Part shown: one piece after another, positions 1 to 9,561 of the stretch
How positions within the stretch are numbered: the stretch's first letter is position 1
Layout of the letters: every line of letters starts with the position of its first letter
Assembly (NCBI RefSeq): GCF_009915685.1
Contig: NZ_JAABLP010000001.1
Length of the DNA stretch: 64,000 bases
DNA from: Pannonibacter tanglangensis
GTDB lineage: Bacteria > Pseudomonadota > Alphaproteobacteria > Rhizobiales > Stappiaceae
Reading direction: 5' to 3' (one strand)
Position numbers and translations under genes: made by a program
Notes under the pieces: model-generated
What the model was told of the DNA's origin: nothing
Databases searched by the model: none
The model's input: the letters and a program-made list of their open reading frames with translations, nothing else

Positions 1-149
1 TATTGGCGCTGCAGCTCGGCCAGCAGGATGGTGACATTCGTGCCGGCCGGAAGACGGGCGGCAATCTCGGACGCCGCGAGCGGGTCTGCGGAGGCAAACA
101 GCAGCGCCTCGACCATCCTGAGGCCTTCCGGATCCAGCTCAGCCGCCAT
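1..149 (-). CDS. scpB: Segregation and condensation protein B, N-terminal part (runs off window)
   Basis: Only the first 49 codons lie in the window, read leftwards from an ATG at 149. They begin MAAELDPEGLRMVEALLFAS and continue with SEIAARLPAG, the first winged-helix region of ScpB. ScpB dimerises and joins ScpA and SMC to form the bacterial condensin that compacts and segregates the chromosome. The start overlaps the 3' end of scpA by 11 bp, which fits translational coupling in one operon. The rest of the gene lies beyond the window edge, so its completeness cannot be judged. Identification rests on the short N-terminus plus the neighbouring scpA. Confidence 0.85.
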   Translation of the reverse strand, partial: MAAELDPEGLRMVEALLFASADPLAASEIAARLPAGTNVTILLAELQRQ

Positions 150-942
150 CACGCTTCTCCCGTCGGCGACGCAGGTAGATCGGGGCGAAGACCTCGCCCT
201 GCCGCACTTCCAGATGCCCTTCGCGCACCATCTCGAGGCTCGCGCAGAAGGTGGAGGCAATCACCGTCGCCCGTTCGCTCTCGTCGGCGAGGTAATCGAC
301 CAGATAGGCATTGATCGGGGTCCAGTCGGCCATCTCGCCCACCAGCCGCGCCAGGAGGTCCCGCGCCTCCTGCAGCGACCACACGGTGCGGCGCCGGACG
401 CGGACGCTGGTGACCGACTGGCGCTGGCGCTGCGAGGCATAGGCGGTCAGCAGGTCATAGATCGTGGCGTCGAACACGCTCTTGCGCTGCACCGACAGGG
501 GCTGCGGCGCGCCCCGGGGAAAGACGTCCCGTCCGAGCCGGTTGCGGGACATCAGCGCCTCGGCGGCCTTGCGCATGGCCTCCAGACGCTGCAGTCGGAA
601 GGCCAGCGCCGCCGCCAGTTCCTCACCTGTCGGCTCGTCCTCGTCCTTCTGCTCGGGCAGCAGCAGGCGGCTCTTGAGATAGGCAAGCCAGGCGGCCATG
701 ACGAGATAGTCCGCCGCCAGCTCCAGGCGCATGCGCCGCGCATCGGCCACGAAGGCGAGATACTGCTCGACCAGCGCCAGGATCGAGATGCGCTGCAGGT
801 CGACCTTCTGGTTGCGCGCCAGCGTCAGCAGCAGGTCGAGCGGGCCCTCGAACCCGTCCACATCGACCACCAGCTGCGGATCATCGCTCGCCCGGTCGGA
901 CGGCGCAGGATCCTCGAGGAAGTCGGTCTGGACGGGTGCCAT
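139..942 (-). CDS. scpA: Segregation and condensation protein A
   Basis: ScpA is the kleisin subunit of the SMC-ScpAB condensin, bridging the SMC head domains in the cytoplasm. The 267-residue product has the diagnostic N-terminal kleisin motif FEGPLDLLL at residues 31-39, followed by a helical region. The C-terminal part (CASLEMVREGHLEVRQGEVF) resembles the winged-helix end that contacts SMC. Length is normal for the family. It starts 3 bp after the stop of nagZ and its stop overlaps the scpB start, so nagZ-scpA-scpB looks like one transcript. This order is common in Hyphomicrobiales. Confidence 0.95.
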   Translation of the reverse strand: MAPVQTDFLEDPAPSDRASDDPQLVVDVDGFEGPLDLLLTLARNQKVDLQRISILALVEQYLAFVADARRMRLELAADYLVMAAWLAYLKSRLLLPEQKDEDEPTGEELAAALAFRLQRLEAMRKAAEALMSRNRLGRDVFPRGAPQPLSVQRKSVFDATIYDLLTAYASQRQRQSVTSVRVRRRTVWSLQEARDLLARLVGEMADWTPINAYLVDYLADESERATVIASTFCASLEMVREGHLEVRQGEVFAPIYLRRRREKRDGG

Positions 943-945
943 GGG

Positions 946-1971
946 TCAGGCCAGCGGCTCGATGCGGCCGATCAGGGCCTCGAACTCGGCGCGGTGCGCG
1001 GCCCGGTCGAAGCCGGCCGCCGGATCCTGGCGACGGGCCATGCCGCGCTGGCAGCGAGCCAATGCGACGCCCGCGAGTTCCGGTGTTGCATCAGCAACCT
1101 GGCGCATTTCGTTCATGTCGCCGTTGCAATGCAGGACCAGATCGAGCCCGGCCGCATGGGCCTTGCGGGCCCGGTCGCCGAGGGTGCCGCCGAGCGCCTG
1201 CATCGACAGGTCGTCCGACATCAGTGCCCCGTCGAAGCCAATGGCACCGCGAATGATCTCGTCGACGACGATCTTCGACTGGGTTGCCGGTGCGGCCGGG
1301 TCGATGGCCTCGTAGAGCAGATGGGCGGTCATGCCGAAGGGCGCTGCCCGGAAGGCATGGAAGGGCGCGACATCATCGGCGAGGATCGCCTCGCGCGGGG
1401 CGCGGATGCGCGGCAGGTCGTGGTGGCTGTCGACCTCGGCGCGGCCGTGGCCGGGCATGTGCTTCATCACCGGCAGGACGCCGCCGGCGAGAAGCCCCTC
1501 GGCGGCCGCCATGCCAAGCGCCGCCACCATGGCCGGATCGCGTCCGTAGGAGCGGTTGCCGATGGCCGCGACGGTCTCAGGATAGAGCAGGTCAAGCACC
1601 GGCAGGCAGTCCATCGTGATGCCGATCGCCAGCAGGTCGTCGGCGATCAGGCGCGCCCCGAGCCAGGCGGCGCGCAAGCCGGCCGCGCTGTCCTGTTCGT
1701 AGAGCAGGCCGTAGATGCGACCGGAGGGATAGGAGGGCCACAGCGGCGGCTTCAGGCGCATTACGCGGCCGCCTTCCTGGTCGATGACCACGGGCGCGTC
1801 GGCACGGCCGACCGCCGCGCGAAACTCGGCCGACAGACGGCTGATCTGGTCCGGCGTCTCGCAGTTGCGGCCGAACAGGATGAGCCCCCACGGATCCTCT
1901 GCCCGGAAGAAGGCGCGCTCGGCCTCGGTGAGCACCGGTCCGGCGCAGCCGCTGATGAATGCCTTGGTCAT
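946..1971 (-). CDS. nagZ: Beta-N-acetylhexosaminidase NagZ (GH3)
   Basis: NagZ removes N-acetylglucosamine from 1,6-anhydro-muropeptides during cytoplasmic peptidoglycan recycling. The 341-residue protein is a single GH3 (beta/alpha)8 domain of normal NagZ length. Visible family motifs are DQEGGRV (64-70), KHMPGHG (170-176), the catalytic-loop His region DSHHDLP (181-187) and MSDDLSM (251-257), which carries the nucleophile Asp. No signal peptide is apparent, as expected for a cytoplasmic enzyme. It is the first gene of the nagZ-scpA-scpB run. In related genomes it usually follows the SPOR gene directly; here a plus-strand esterase sits between them. Confidence 0.95.
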   Translation of the reverse strand: MTKAFISGCAGPVLTEAERAFFRAEDPWGLILFGRNCETPDQISRLSAEFRAAVGRADAPVVIDQEGGRVMRLKPPLWPSYPSGRIYGLLYEQDSAAGLRAAWLGARLIADDLLAIGITMDCLPVLDLLYPETVAAIGNRSYGRDPAMVAALGMAAAEGLLAGGVLPVMKHMPGHGRAEVDSHHDLPRIRAPREAILADDVAPFHAFRAAPFGMTAHLLYEAIDPAAPATQSKIVVDEIIRGAIGFDGALMSDDLSMQALGGTLGDRARKAHAAGLDLVLHCNGDMNEMRQVADATPELAGVALARCQRGMARRQDPAAGFDRAAHRAEFEALIGRIEPLA

Positions 1972-2131
1972 GTCCTACCCTTACGTCCTGCGCTTGCGGC
2001 CCGGGGCCGTCGCCATCCTGGCCGACCGCCCGGGGCGCCGGCCGCCGGCCCCGCCCGGCTTTCGGCCGATTTGCCAGGCACGGCCGGGGCGGCCTAATGT
2101 CGATCCCATGTGCCAACCACAGGACAGGACG

Positions 2132-3142
2132 ATGCGCAAGCGCCACGACATCCCCGCCGGAACGTTACACAGCCTCACGGTGGAAAGCGATCTCATTGCC
2201 GCCAACATGCTGGGCGATCCTGCCGCAAGGGAGACGGTGGTTTACGTCCCCCATGGCCATGACGGCGCCGGCCTGCCGCTCCTGATGGATCTGGCCGGCT
2301 TCACCGGATCCGGCCTTGGCCATGTGGCCTGGAAGAACTTCGGCGAGAACCTGCCGGAGCGACTCGACCGGCTGATTCACGAGGGCACCCTGCCCCCGGT
2401 CGTGGTGGCGATGCCCGACGCGTTCACCCGCCTCGGCGGCAACCAGTACATCGATTCCCTCGCCATGGGGCGCTGGGGCAGCTACCTGACCGGCCCGGTG
2501 CTGGCCGCCGTCGAAGGCCGGTTCGGCTGTGGCGGCAAGGGCCGGCGGGGCGTCTTCGGCAAGTCCAGCGGCGGCTATGGCGCGATCCTGCATGCGATGC
2601 TCCATCCCGACATCTGGTCGGCGGCGGCCTGCCATTCCGGCGACATGGGCTTCGAGCTCTGCTACCTGCCGGACATGCCCAACGTGCTGCGCGCGCTGGC
2701 CCGCAAGGAGATGTCCATCGAACGCTTCGTCACGGACTTCGAGGCCGGGCCGAAATTCGGCGGGGGCGACATCCATGTGCTGATGTCGCTGGCGATGGCG
2801 GCGACCTATGATCCGGACCCGACCGCCTTTCTCGGCATCCGCCTGCCGGTCGATCCGGACACCTGCGCGCTGATCCCGGAACGCTGGTCGGCGTGGCTTG
2901 CGCATGATCCGGTGACGCTTGCCCCGACGCATCTGGAGGCGCTGCGGTCGATGAAGGCGCTGTGGATCGATTGCGGGCGGGTTGACCAGTACAATCTGGT
3001 CTATGGCGCGCGGCGGCTGACCCGCCTGCTCAGCGGCGCCGGCGTCGCGCATACCTACGAGGAGTTTGACGACAACCACTCGTCGATCGACTATCGGCTC
3101 GACCGCAGCCTGCCGGTGCTCGCCACTGCCCTGCTCGCCTGA
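2132..3142 (+). CDS. Putative serine esterase of the alpha/beta hydrolase fold
   Basis: The 336-residue product looks like a PF00756-type esterase (esterase D / enterochelin esterase superfamily). The nucleophile elbow GKSSGGYGA places the catalytic Ser at about 145. The motif WIDCGRVDQYN is a likely site for the acid residue, and FDDNHSSIDYR near the C-terminus supplies the catalytic His. No signal peptide is seen. The ATG at 2132 is preferred because AGGACAGG lies just upstream; an in-frame ATG at 2108 is the alternative. The substrate cannot be told. It is transcribed against its neighbours on both sides, interrupting the usual SPOR-nagZ arrangement, and reads towards the SPOR gene with a strong hairpin between the two 3' ends. 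Confidence 0.8.
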   Translation: MRKRHDIPAGTLHSLTVESDLIAANMLGDPAARETVVYVPHGHDGAGLPLLMDLAGFTGSGLGHVAWKNFGENLPERLDRLIHEGTLPPVVVAMPDAFTRLGGNQYIDSLAMGRWGSYLTGPVLAAVEGRFGCGGKGRRGVFGKSSGGYGAILHAMLHPDIWSAAACHSGDMGFELCYLPDMPNVLRALARKEMSIERFVTDFEAGPKFGGGDIHVLMSLAMAATYDPDPTAFLGIRLPVDPDTCALIPERWSAWLAHDPVTLAPTHLEALRSMKALWIDCGRVDQYNLVYGARRLTRLLSGAGVAHTYEEFDDNHSSIDYRLDRSLPVLATALLA

Positions 3143-3211
3143 GGAGCGCGTGCGGCACGCCGTCGGAGCCGTGCCGCAGAAGCCGCCGAAGAAAACGCCG
3201 AAGAAGACGCG

Positions 3212-3234
3212 GAACCGGGGCGGTGCCCCGGTTC
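3212..3234. terminator. Hairpin between convergent esterase and SPOR genes
   Basis: A perfect 10-bp inverted repeat (GAACCGGGGC, loop GGT, GCCCCGGTTC) lies in the 135-bp gap between two convergent stop codons. On the minus strand the stem is followed by a T-rich stretch (CGTCTTCTTCGGCGTTTTC), so it most likely terminates the SPOR transcript. It may act in both directions. Confidence 0.6.
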
Positions 3235-3277
3235 GGGCGGTGCGGTGCGAGCCGCCGGAGCCCGGCCGGGCCTGCCG

Positions 3278-6220
3278 TCAGGTGCCGTTGCGACGGACGA
3301 AGCAGTCGCCACCGGCCGCCTTCAGGCTTTCGCAGAAGGACACGGCCTGATCCCGCGAGCCCGCCGGGATGCTGACGCGGTAGAACGTGCCGCGGCTGTC
3401 CAGCGTGGCCTGTTCGATGAGCGGCGCCTGCCCGCCGAGCACAGAGGGGAACTTGCGCTGCAGGGCCGCGTAGGCCGACTGGGCCTGTTCCTGGGTGCGC
3501 TGCGAGGTCACCTGGACCGAGAAGCCACCCGGAACCGCGGCGGCGGCTGCCGGTGCGGCCGCAGACGGCTGAGCGGGCTGAGCCGCCTGGGGCTGCGTCA
3601 GGTTCAGCGGTCCCGCGCCCTGCGCCGGGGCAGGCTGGGGTGCAGCCGGCTGGGGGACGGCCAACTGGGGTGCGGCCGGAACGGGTGCGGGCACCTGCGG
3701 CTGCACGGCAGCCGGAGCGGCGGCCTGCGGCTGGAGCGCTGCGACCTGCGGCCCGGCCCCGCCCGGCTTGGGCCGCGGCAGACCGGATACGGTCGGAGCA
3801 TTGGCGGCAGCGGCAGCGGCAGCGGCGGCAGCGGCCGGATCGGTCGCCGGGGCCGTGCCGGCGCTGACGATCGCCGGGACGCCCGGCACGGGCTGGGCCG
3901 GGGACGGCGACAGGAGCGCCGGATCGGTGACGGCCGGCGCGCCGGGGACGGCGGCAGCAGGCTGCGTGGCCGCAGCCGGGTCCGGCCGCGCGGTGTTGAC
4001 CACGCGCACGCCGGGCTGGCTGCCGCTTTCGGCCTCGCCGGAAATGATGGTCCCGTCGGGCCGCACGACGAGCGTGCGCACCCGCTTCGGACCCGTGGCC
4101 GGAGCGGCTTCAGCTCCGGCGGTCTCGACCGGGGCCGGCGGGAGCTGGGCCGGGGCCGGATTTTCCGGCACGACGAGGCGCTCCTCATTGCCGACCCGGT
4201 CATAGATGAGCTTGGCCGGCTGGCTGCTCTCGACCGTGGCCTGGTCGTCGGAGGGGAAGGTCTTGAGCGGGCCCTCGAGCCCCGCCACCACCGGCGGCTG
4301 GCCCGACGGCACCGAGGACGGGCCGAAATCGGTCACGGCGAAGACGGCCCCGCCGAGACCGGCCAGACCAAGGACGGCGGCGGCGATGTAGAGGCTCTTG
4401 CGCGACTGCTTCTGGCGCGGCGCGGCCGCCGTCTCCAGGGCAGGATGGGGCGGCAGGACGCCTGCCCCGCCCAGGGTCGGGTCGCTCTCCTGCATGGCGC
4501 GGGCCACGGCGTCCAGGTCATAGCCTCCCGGGGGCGGCGGTGCCTCGTCGTCGTCATAGAGCACGTCATTGAACGGCAGCTCGGCCGTCTTGTTGCGCTT
4601 CTGCGAGAAGGCGGTCGAGAACTCGTCCTCGAGGAAATCGTCGTCGGCCGGCCCTTCCTCACGCGGCAGGGCGTTGAGCGCGTCCGGCCAGGCCATGTCG
4701 TCGATGTCGGCCGACGGGGCCGGCTCGGGGCGACGGGGCTCGGGCTTGCGCGACAGGCGCTCGTCCTCGAACAGGGAGCCGACCAGATCGTCGAGCTCGG
4801 CAAAGTTGGCGGACGCCTCGCGGGCGCTGCGCACCTTGGCATCGGGCGCGAGCGCCGGCCAGGCCGCCGCATCCGGCACGAAGGGCGGCGGCGGTACGGC
4901 GGCAGCCCTGGCAGGCTGGGCCTGCGAGGCGGCACGCTGCGACGTCTCGTAATCACGCTGCGGCGACAGGCTGCGGAACTCGTCCTGCGGCACGGACCCG
5001 AGCACCGGCTCCTTGCGCGCCTGGAAGGCACCGATCAGTTCGTCCTCAAGGCCGGCGACGAGATCCTGCTCGAGCGCGGACCCCTTGTCGGCCTCGACGG
5101 GATCAAGGGTCGGGCGCAGCGACAGGCCACCCGCCTGGCTACCCGCCTCGGAAAAACGGTCCTGCGCGGGCCGCCCGGCCGAGAGCCGGCCCGTTCCGGC
5201 GTCCTCGATGTCGCTCGGGAAACGGTCCCGGGCGCTGCCGCGCACGAGCGGCTGATAGGGCTCGGCCGGTGCGGCCGGCTCGCGCCCGATGCCACGGTCC
5301 TGACCGCGCAGCTCGACCCGCCCGGGATCCTGGAGCTGGCCCGGGGTGCGCCCCGGCACGGCCGCCGGATCCTTCGCGCCATAGGCATAGGGCTCGCGCT
5401 CCGGCTCCATGTCGAAGTCGTCGAGCGTGTCGGCATCCAGCGTGGTGCCATCGCTGACATCGACCTCTTCCCAGCCGGTGTCATCCTGGAAGGCACCGGC
5501 GTCGCCACCCTGCAGATCGGCGGCGAAGCGATCGAAATCGAGGTCGATCTCCCCGGGACGCGCGGCGGGCGCGGCTGCGGGCTGGGACCGGGTGGCGCGC
5601 AGGGGCTCGGCCGCCAGCGGCTGCGGCGCGGCGCGATAGGGTTCGACGGGATCGGGCCCGGACGGATAGCGATAGGGGTCGGAGGCGGCCAGCGTGCTGT
5701 CCTCCGCCACGTCCTCGTCGCGGTCGTAGGCTGCCGGCGCGCTGCGGCCGACGCCGGCGCGCGGGTCCGGTCGGCCTGCCTCGGCCGGGGCCGGCTTCGG
5801 CAGATCGAAATCGAAGTCGAAGGCCGGCTCGTTGGGCGAACCGCCGATCACGGGCGTGTAGGCCGGCATCGGATCGCGCTGGAGATCCCGCTGGGGATCG
5901 CGGCCAACGTCGCGTGCGGCAAGCGGGTCGGCGCGGCTGGCCAGCGGCGGAGGGGCCAGCGGCGGGGGAGCGAGCGGATCGCCGCCCGGCCCCTTGAGCA
6001 GGTCCTCGTCTTCCAGACCGGCGAAATAGTCGGATGCCTCCACGCGCCCCGGCTGCCCGGACTGGAGCGACGACTGGGGGGCGGACTGGCGGTTGCGGTT
6101 GACGATCCGGGCCAGCTCGACCAGCGGATCCTCGGCGCCCTGCGCATCTCCCCGCTCCCGGCCTGACGGATCAGCCGGACGAAGGGACTCGGAACGGGGA
6201 TAATCAGAGCGTTGCGACAT
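3278..6220 (-). CDS. Large SPOR-domain inner-membrane protein
   Basis: A long protein (about 980 residues) with three parts. Most of it is an acidic, low-complexity, Asp/Arg/Pro-rich N-terminal region that should be cytoplasmic. A single membrane segment follows (SLYIAAAVLGLAGLGGAVF). After a Pro/Ala-rich periplasmic linker comes a C-terminal SPOR domain (from GGFSVQVTSQRTQEQAQSAY to the end), which ends with a Cys pair. SPOR domains bind glycan strands stripped of stem peptides at division sites. This suggests an envelope or division role, but the specific function is unknown. The ATG at 6220 (MSQRSDYPR) is preferred; a GTG at 6238 would add six residues. It lies 69 bp downstream of argS, the usual Hyphomicrobiales arrangement. 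Confidence 0.85.
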   Translation of the reverse strand: MSQRSDYPRSESLRPADPSGRERGDAQGAEDPLVELARIVNRNRQSAPQSSLQSGQPGRVEASDYFAGLEDEDLLKGPGGDPLAPPPLAPPPLASRADPLAARDVGRDPQRDLQRDPMPAYTPVIGGSPNEPAFDFDFDLPKPAPAEAGRPDPRAGVGRSAPAAYDRDEDVAEDSTLAASDPYRYPSGPDPVEPYRAAPQPLAAEPLRATRSQPAAAPAARPGEIDLDFDRFAADLQGGDAGAFQDDTGWEEVDVSDGTTLDADTLDDFDMEPEREPYAYGAKDPAAVPGRTPGQLQDPGRVELRGQDRGIGREPAAPAEPYQPLVRGSARDRFPSDIEDAGTGRLSAGRPAQDRFSEAGSQAGGLSLRPTLDPVEADKGSALEQDLVAGLEDELIGAFQARKEPVLGSVPQDEFRSLSPQRDYETSQRAASQAQPARAAAVPPPPFVPDAAAWPALAPDAKVRSAREASANFAELDDLVGSLFEDERLSRKPEPRRPEPAPSADIDDMAWPDALNALPREEGPADDDFLEDEFSTAFSQKRNKTAELPFNDVLYDDDEAPPPPGGYDLDAVARAMQESDPTLGGAGVLPPHPALETAAAPRQKQSRKSLYIAAAVLGLAGLGGAVFAVTDFGPSSVPSGQPPVVAGLEGPLKTFPSDDQATVESSQPAKLIYDRVGNEERLVVPENPAPAQLPPAPVETAGAEAAPATGPKRVRTLVVRPDGTIISGEAESGSQPGVRVVNTARPDPAAATQPAAAVPGAPAVTDPALLSPSPAQPVPGVPAIVSAGTAPATDPAAAAAAAAAAANAPTVSGLPRPKPGGAGPQVAALQPQAAAPAAVQPQVPAPVPAAPQLAVPQPAAPQPAPAQGAGPLNLTQPQAAQPAQPSAAAPAAAAAVPGGFSVQVTSQRTQEQAQSAYAALQRKFPSVLGGQAPLIEQATLDSRGTFYRVSIPAGSRDQAVSFCESLKAAGGDCFVRRNGT

Positions 6221-6289
6221 ATGTGTCCAGTGTTCCACCCAAGGCCCGTCCGGATGCCTCTGGCCCCCGGACGGAACAACTCTCCCGCT

Positions 6290-8056
6290 TCAGCGCATTT
6301 CCCGGGGCGCGTCCACGCCGAGGAGAGTCAAGCCGGAAGCAAGTACCAAAGAGACTGCCCGTACAAGGGCAAGTCGCGCTAGCGTCAACTGTGAATTTTC
6401 AGGGTTAATAAAGCGTAATTGCGGCATTTCCTTGCCGCGGTTCCAGTGCGCATGCAGCGAGCTGGCCAGTTCGTGCAGGAAAAACGCCACGCGATGGGGC
6501 TCATGCGCCTCCGCAGCCGCGGCAACGACCTTGGGCCACTCCGCCATCTTGGCGATGAGTTCCAGCTCGCCAGAATCAGTCAGGCCCGACAGATCGGTCG
6601 CCGCCAGGACAGAATCACCCAGGTCAACTCCGGGCAGTTCCTCACCGGCCTGGCGCAGCACCGAGCAGCAGCGGGCATGGCCATACTGCACGTAGAAGAC
6701 CGGGTTGTCCTTGGACTGCTCGGTGACCTTCTGGAAGTCGAAGTCGAGCGGCGCCTCGTTCTTGCGGAACAGCATCATGAAGCGGACCGGGTCGCGGCCG
6801 ACTTCCTCCACCACGTCGCGCAGGGTGACGAAATCGCCCGCGCGCTTGGACATGCGCACCGGCTCGCCGGCGCGGAACAGCTTCACCAGCTGGCAAAGAC
6901 GGACAATCACCCGCGACTCGCCGCCGGAGACGGCCTTGCCCACCGCTTCCAGACGCTTGACGTAGCCGCCGTGGTCGGCGCCCAGCACATAGACCATTTC
7001 CTTGAAGCCGCGCTCGTACTTCGACAGGAAGTAGGCCACGTCGGCGGCAAAGTAGGTGTAGCTGCCGTCCGACTTCTTCAGCGGACGGTCAATGTCGTCG
7101 CCATAGTCGGTAGCCCGGAACAGGGTCTGCTCGCGGTCCTCCCAGTCTTCCGGCAGCTCGCCCTTCGGCGGCGGCAGCGTGCCCTCGTAGACGAGGCCGC
7201 GCGCGCGCAGCTTGTCGAGCATGCGGTCGATCTCCGACGTGCCGCCGGCGCCCCGGTCATGCAGCGTGCGTTCGGAGAAGAATACCTCGTGGCGGACGTT
7301 GAGAAGCTCCAGATCCGTGCGGATCAGCGCCATCATCGCGTCGATCGTCTCGGACTTGACGACCGGCATCCAGCCGGCCTCGTCCATGGCCAGAAGCGCG
7401 TTGCCGTGGTTGGCAGCCAGCGCCGCCCCGACGGGCTTGAGGTAGTCGCCCGGATAAAGGCCGGCCGGGATCTCGCCGATGTCCTCGCCGAGCGCCTCGC
7501 GGTAGCGCAGGAAGGCGCTGCGGGCGAGCGTGTCGATCTGCGACCCGGCGTCGTTGATGTAGTATTCGCGGGTCACGTCGTAGCCTGCGAAGGCGAGCAG
7601 GTTGGCCAGCGCATCGCCGAAGACGGCGCCACGGGTATGGCCGACGTGCATCGGGCCCGTCGGGTTGGCCGAGACATACTCGACGTTGACCCGGGCCCCT
7701 GCCCCGAGCGTGGCGCGGCCGAAGCCGATGCCGTCGGCGACGACCGAAGCCAGGACCCGGTGCCAGGCACCATGGGCAAGGCGCATGTTGATGAAGCCCG
7801 GACCGGCGACCGTCACCTCGGTGACATCGGGATCGCGGCGCAGCGCCCCGGCGATGAGATCGGCCAGGTCGCGCGGCTTGAGGCCGAGCGGCTTGGACAG
7901 CACCATGGCGGCATTGGTGGCCAGATCGCCATGGGCGGGATCGCGCGGGCTTTCCACCGTGACGCGGGCCAGATCCTCCGCCGAGGGGGCGGAGGCAAGG
8001 TCGAGGCCGGCGACGGCGGCCTGCACACGGGTGGTGAATTCGGCAAAGATGTTCAT
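6290..8056 (-). CDS. argS: Arginyl-tRNA synthetase
   Basis: A class Ia aminoacyl-tRNA synthetase that charges tRNA-Arg. The 588-residue length is standard. The HIGH signature appears as HVGH at residues 137-140 within NPTGPMHVGHTRG. The KMSKS loop appears as RMSKRAG at 401-407. The N-terminal additional domain and the C-terminal anticodon-binding (DALR) domain are both present in length. It is followed by the SPOR gene and preceded, 71 bp upstream, by dgt on the same strand, so dgt-argS-SPOR may be co-transcribed. Confidence 0.97.
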   Translation of the reverse strand: MNIFAEFTTRVQAAVAGLDLASAPSAEDLARVTVESPRDPAHGDLATNAAMVLSKPLGLKPRDLADLIAGALRRDPDVTEVTVAGPGFINMRLAHGAWHRVLASVVADGIGFGRATLGAGARVNVEYVSANPTGPMHVGHTRGAVFGDALANLLAFAGYDVTREYYINDAGSQIDTLARSAFLRYREALGEDIGEIPAGLYPGDYLKPVGAALAANHGNALLAMDEAGWMPVVKSETIDAMMALIRTDLELLNVRHEVFFSERTLHDRGAGGTSEIDRMLDKLRARGLVYEGTLPPPKGELPEDWEDREQTLFRATDYGDDIDRPLKKSDGSYTYFAADVAYFLSKYERGFKEMVYVLGADHGGYVKRLEAVGKAVSGGESRVIVRLCQLVKLFRAGEPVRMSKRAGDFVTLRDVVEEVGRDPVRFMMLFRKNEAPLDFDFQKVTEQSKDNPVFYVQYGHARCCSVLRQAGEELPGVDLGDSVLAATDLSGLTDSGELELIAKMAEWPKVVAAAAEAHEPHRVAFFLHELASSLHAHWNRGKEMPQLRFINPENSQLTLARLALVRAVSLVLASGLTLLGVDAPREMR

Positions 8057-8127
8057 GGATCGGCCAGTCTGGCTGGAGTGTTCGTCGGTCTGCCCGGCGC
8101 CTGTCCGGACAGAGGGGTGCGCGGGGC

Positions 8128-9348
8128 CTAGCCTAATTCCGGGGTGTCGTCAAACAGACGGCGGTGTTCCTCGATGGCGTAACGGTCGGTCATGCCGGCA
8201 ATGAAGTCGCAGACCCGGCGGGCCCGGTCCGCGCCGCTAAGCCGCTCCATCCCTTGCGCCCACTCGCGGGGCATGTCCTCAGGCTGCTGCATGTAGTGCC
8301 CGAACAGCTCCCGAACGATGCGCGCCACCAGCTTGCGCACGGCCAGCACGTCCGGATGGCGGTACATGCGGGCAAACAGGAACTTCTTCACCTGACGTTC
8401 CGCGTCGGCCATGGCGGCGGAGAAGCCGACCACACACTGGCCGGCGGCGCGGATGTCGTCGGCGCCCTGCGGCTTCAGCGCCTCCAGCCGGCGCATGCCT
8501 TCCCGGATGACATCCTCGACCATGCGGGTGATCTGGCGGCGGACGATCTCGTGAATGCGACGCTGCTCCTCCAGCCCCGGATAGCGGCTGTCGACTTCCT
8601 CGAGGATGCCGGCGAGGAAGGGCACCTCGGCGATGTCCTCGACCTTGAACAGGCGGGCGCGCAGCCCGTCGTCGAGGTCATGCGCGTCGTAGGCAATGTC
8701 ATCGGCGATCGCTGCCGCCTGGGCTTCCGCGCTTGGCCAGGTGCCGAGCAGGAGATCCTGCTTCTGGGCATAGGTGCGGATGGCAAAGGGCAATTCGCTG
8801 TCCCTGAACTTGCCGAGCGGCGCGCCGGTGGCATCGACAAGGGGGCCATTGTGCTTGACCAGCCCCTCCAGCGTTTCCCAGGCAAGGTTCAGCCCGTCGA
8901 ACTCGGCATAGCGGTGCTCGAGCGCGGTCACGACGCGCAGGGACTGGGCGTTGTGATCGAAGCCGCCGAAGGGGGCCATGCATTCGTGCATGACATCCTC
9001 GCCCTCGTGGCCGAAGGGCGTGTGGCCGAGATCATGGGCAAGCGCCAGACATTCCGCGAGATCCTCGTCCAGCCGCAGCGCGCGGGCGAGCGAGCGGGCG
9101 ATCTGGGACACCTCGATGGTGTGGGTCAGGCGCGTGCGGAAGTGGTCGCCCTCGTGATAGACGAAGACCTGGGTCTTGTGCTTGAGGCGGCGGAAGGCGG
9201 TGGAATGGATGATGCGGTCGCGGTCGCGCTGGAACGGCGTCCGCGTCGGGCTGTCGGGTTCGGGATGCAGGCGGCCCCTGCTCCTGCCCGGATCCTGGGC
9301 GTAGACCGCCCGCTCCTGTGCGCCATAGCCCAAGGTCGCCATGGTCAT
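8128..9348 (-). CDS. dgt: Deoxyguanosinetriphosphate triphosphohydrolase-like protein
   Basis: An HD-domain dNTP triphosphohydrolase (dNTP to deoxynucleoside plus triphosphate) that takes part in nucleotide-pool control. The 406-residue protein carries the metal-binding HD signature: His in RLTHTIEV (about 76), His-Asp in ALAHDLGHTPFGHEGE (105-106), and a downstream Asp in the AYDAHDLDDGL segment. Length and N-terminus (the RTPFQRDRDRIIHS region) fit the bacterial 'dGTPase-like type 2' group common in alphaproteobacteria; substrate preference cannot be read from sequence. The ATG at 9348 is followed two codons later by another possible ATG. It is divergent from erpA. Confidence 0.93.
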   Translation of the reverse strand: MTMATLGYGAQERAVYAQDPGRSRGRLHPEPDSPTRTPFQRDRDRIIHSTAFRRLKHKTQVFVYHEGDHFRTRLTHTIEVSQIARSLARALRLDEDLAECLALAHDLGHTPFGHEGEDVMHECMAPFGGFDHNAQSLRVVTALEHRYAEFDGLNLAWETLEGLVKHNGPLVDATGAPLGKFRDSELPFAIRTYAQKQDLLLGTWPSAEAQAAAIADDIAYDAHDLDDGLRARLFKVEDIAEVPFLAGILEEVDSRYPGLEEQRRIHEIVRRQITRMVEDVIREGMRRLEALKPQGADDIRAAGQCVVGFSAAMADAERQVKKFLFARMYRHPDVLAVRKLVARIVRELFGHYMQQPEDMPREWAQGMERLSGADRARRVCDFIAGMTDRYAIEEHRRLFDDTPELG

Positions 9349-9561
9349 CTTCTGTCCGCTCCCTGGCTTCGCCCTGATGCCATAACAATTGACGCAAGGC
9401 CCAAGCGTACATACCTATTAAGGCCAGCGCGGCGCAACGGGGAAAGGCCGCCGGAGCCCCTCCGGCCAGGCAAGAATGGGCGATTTCCTGCGCCGACGGG
9501 CCGGCCGGTCCGTCCGGACGCCCCTTTCCCGCCAGGTGCCCGACAGTCAAGGAACAGGTCC

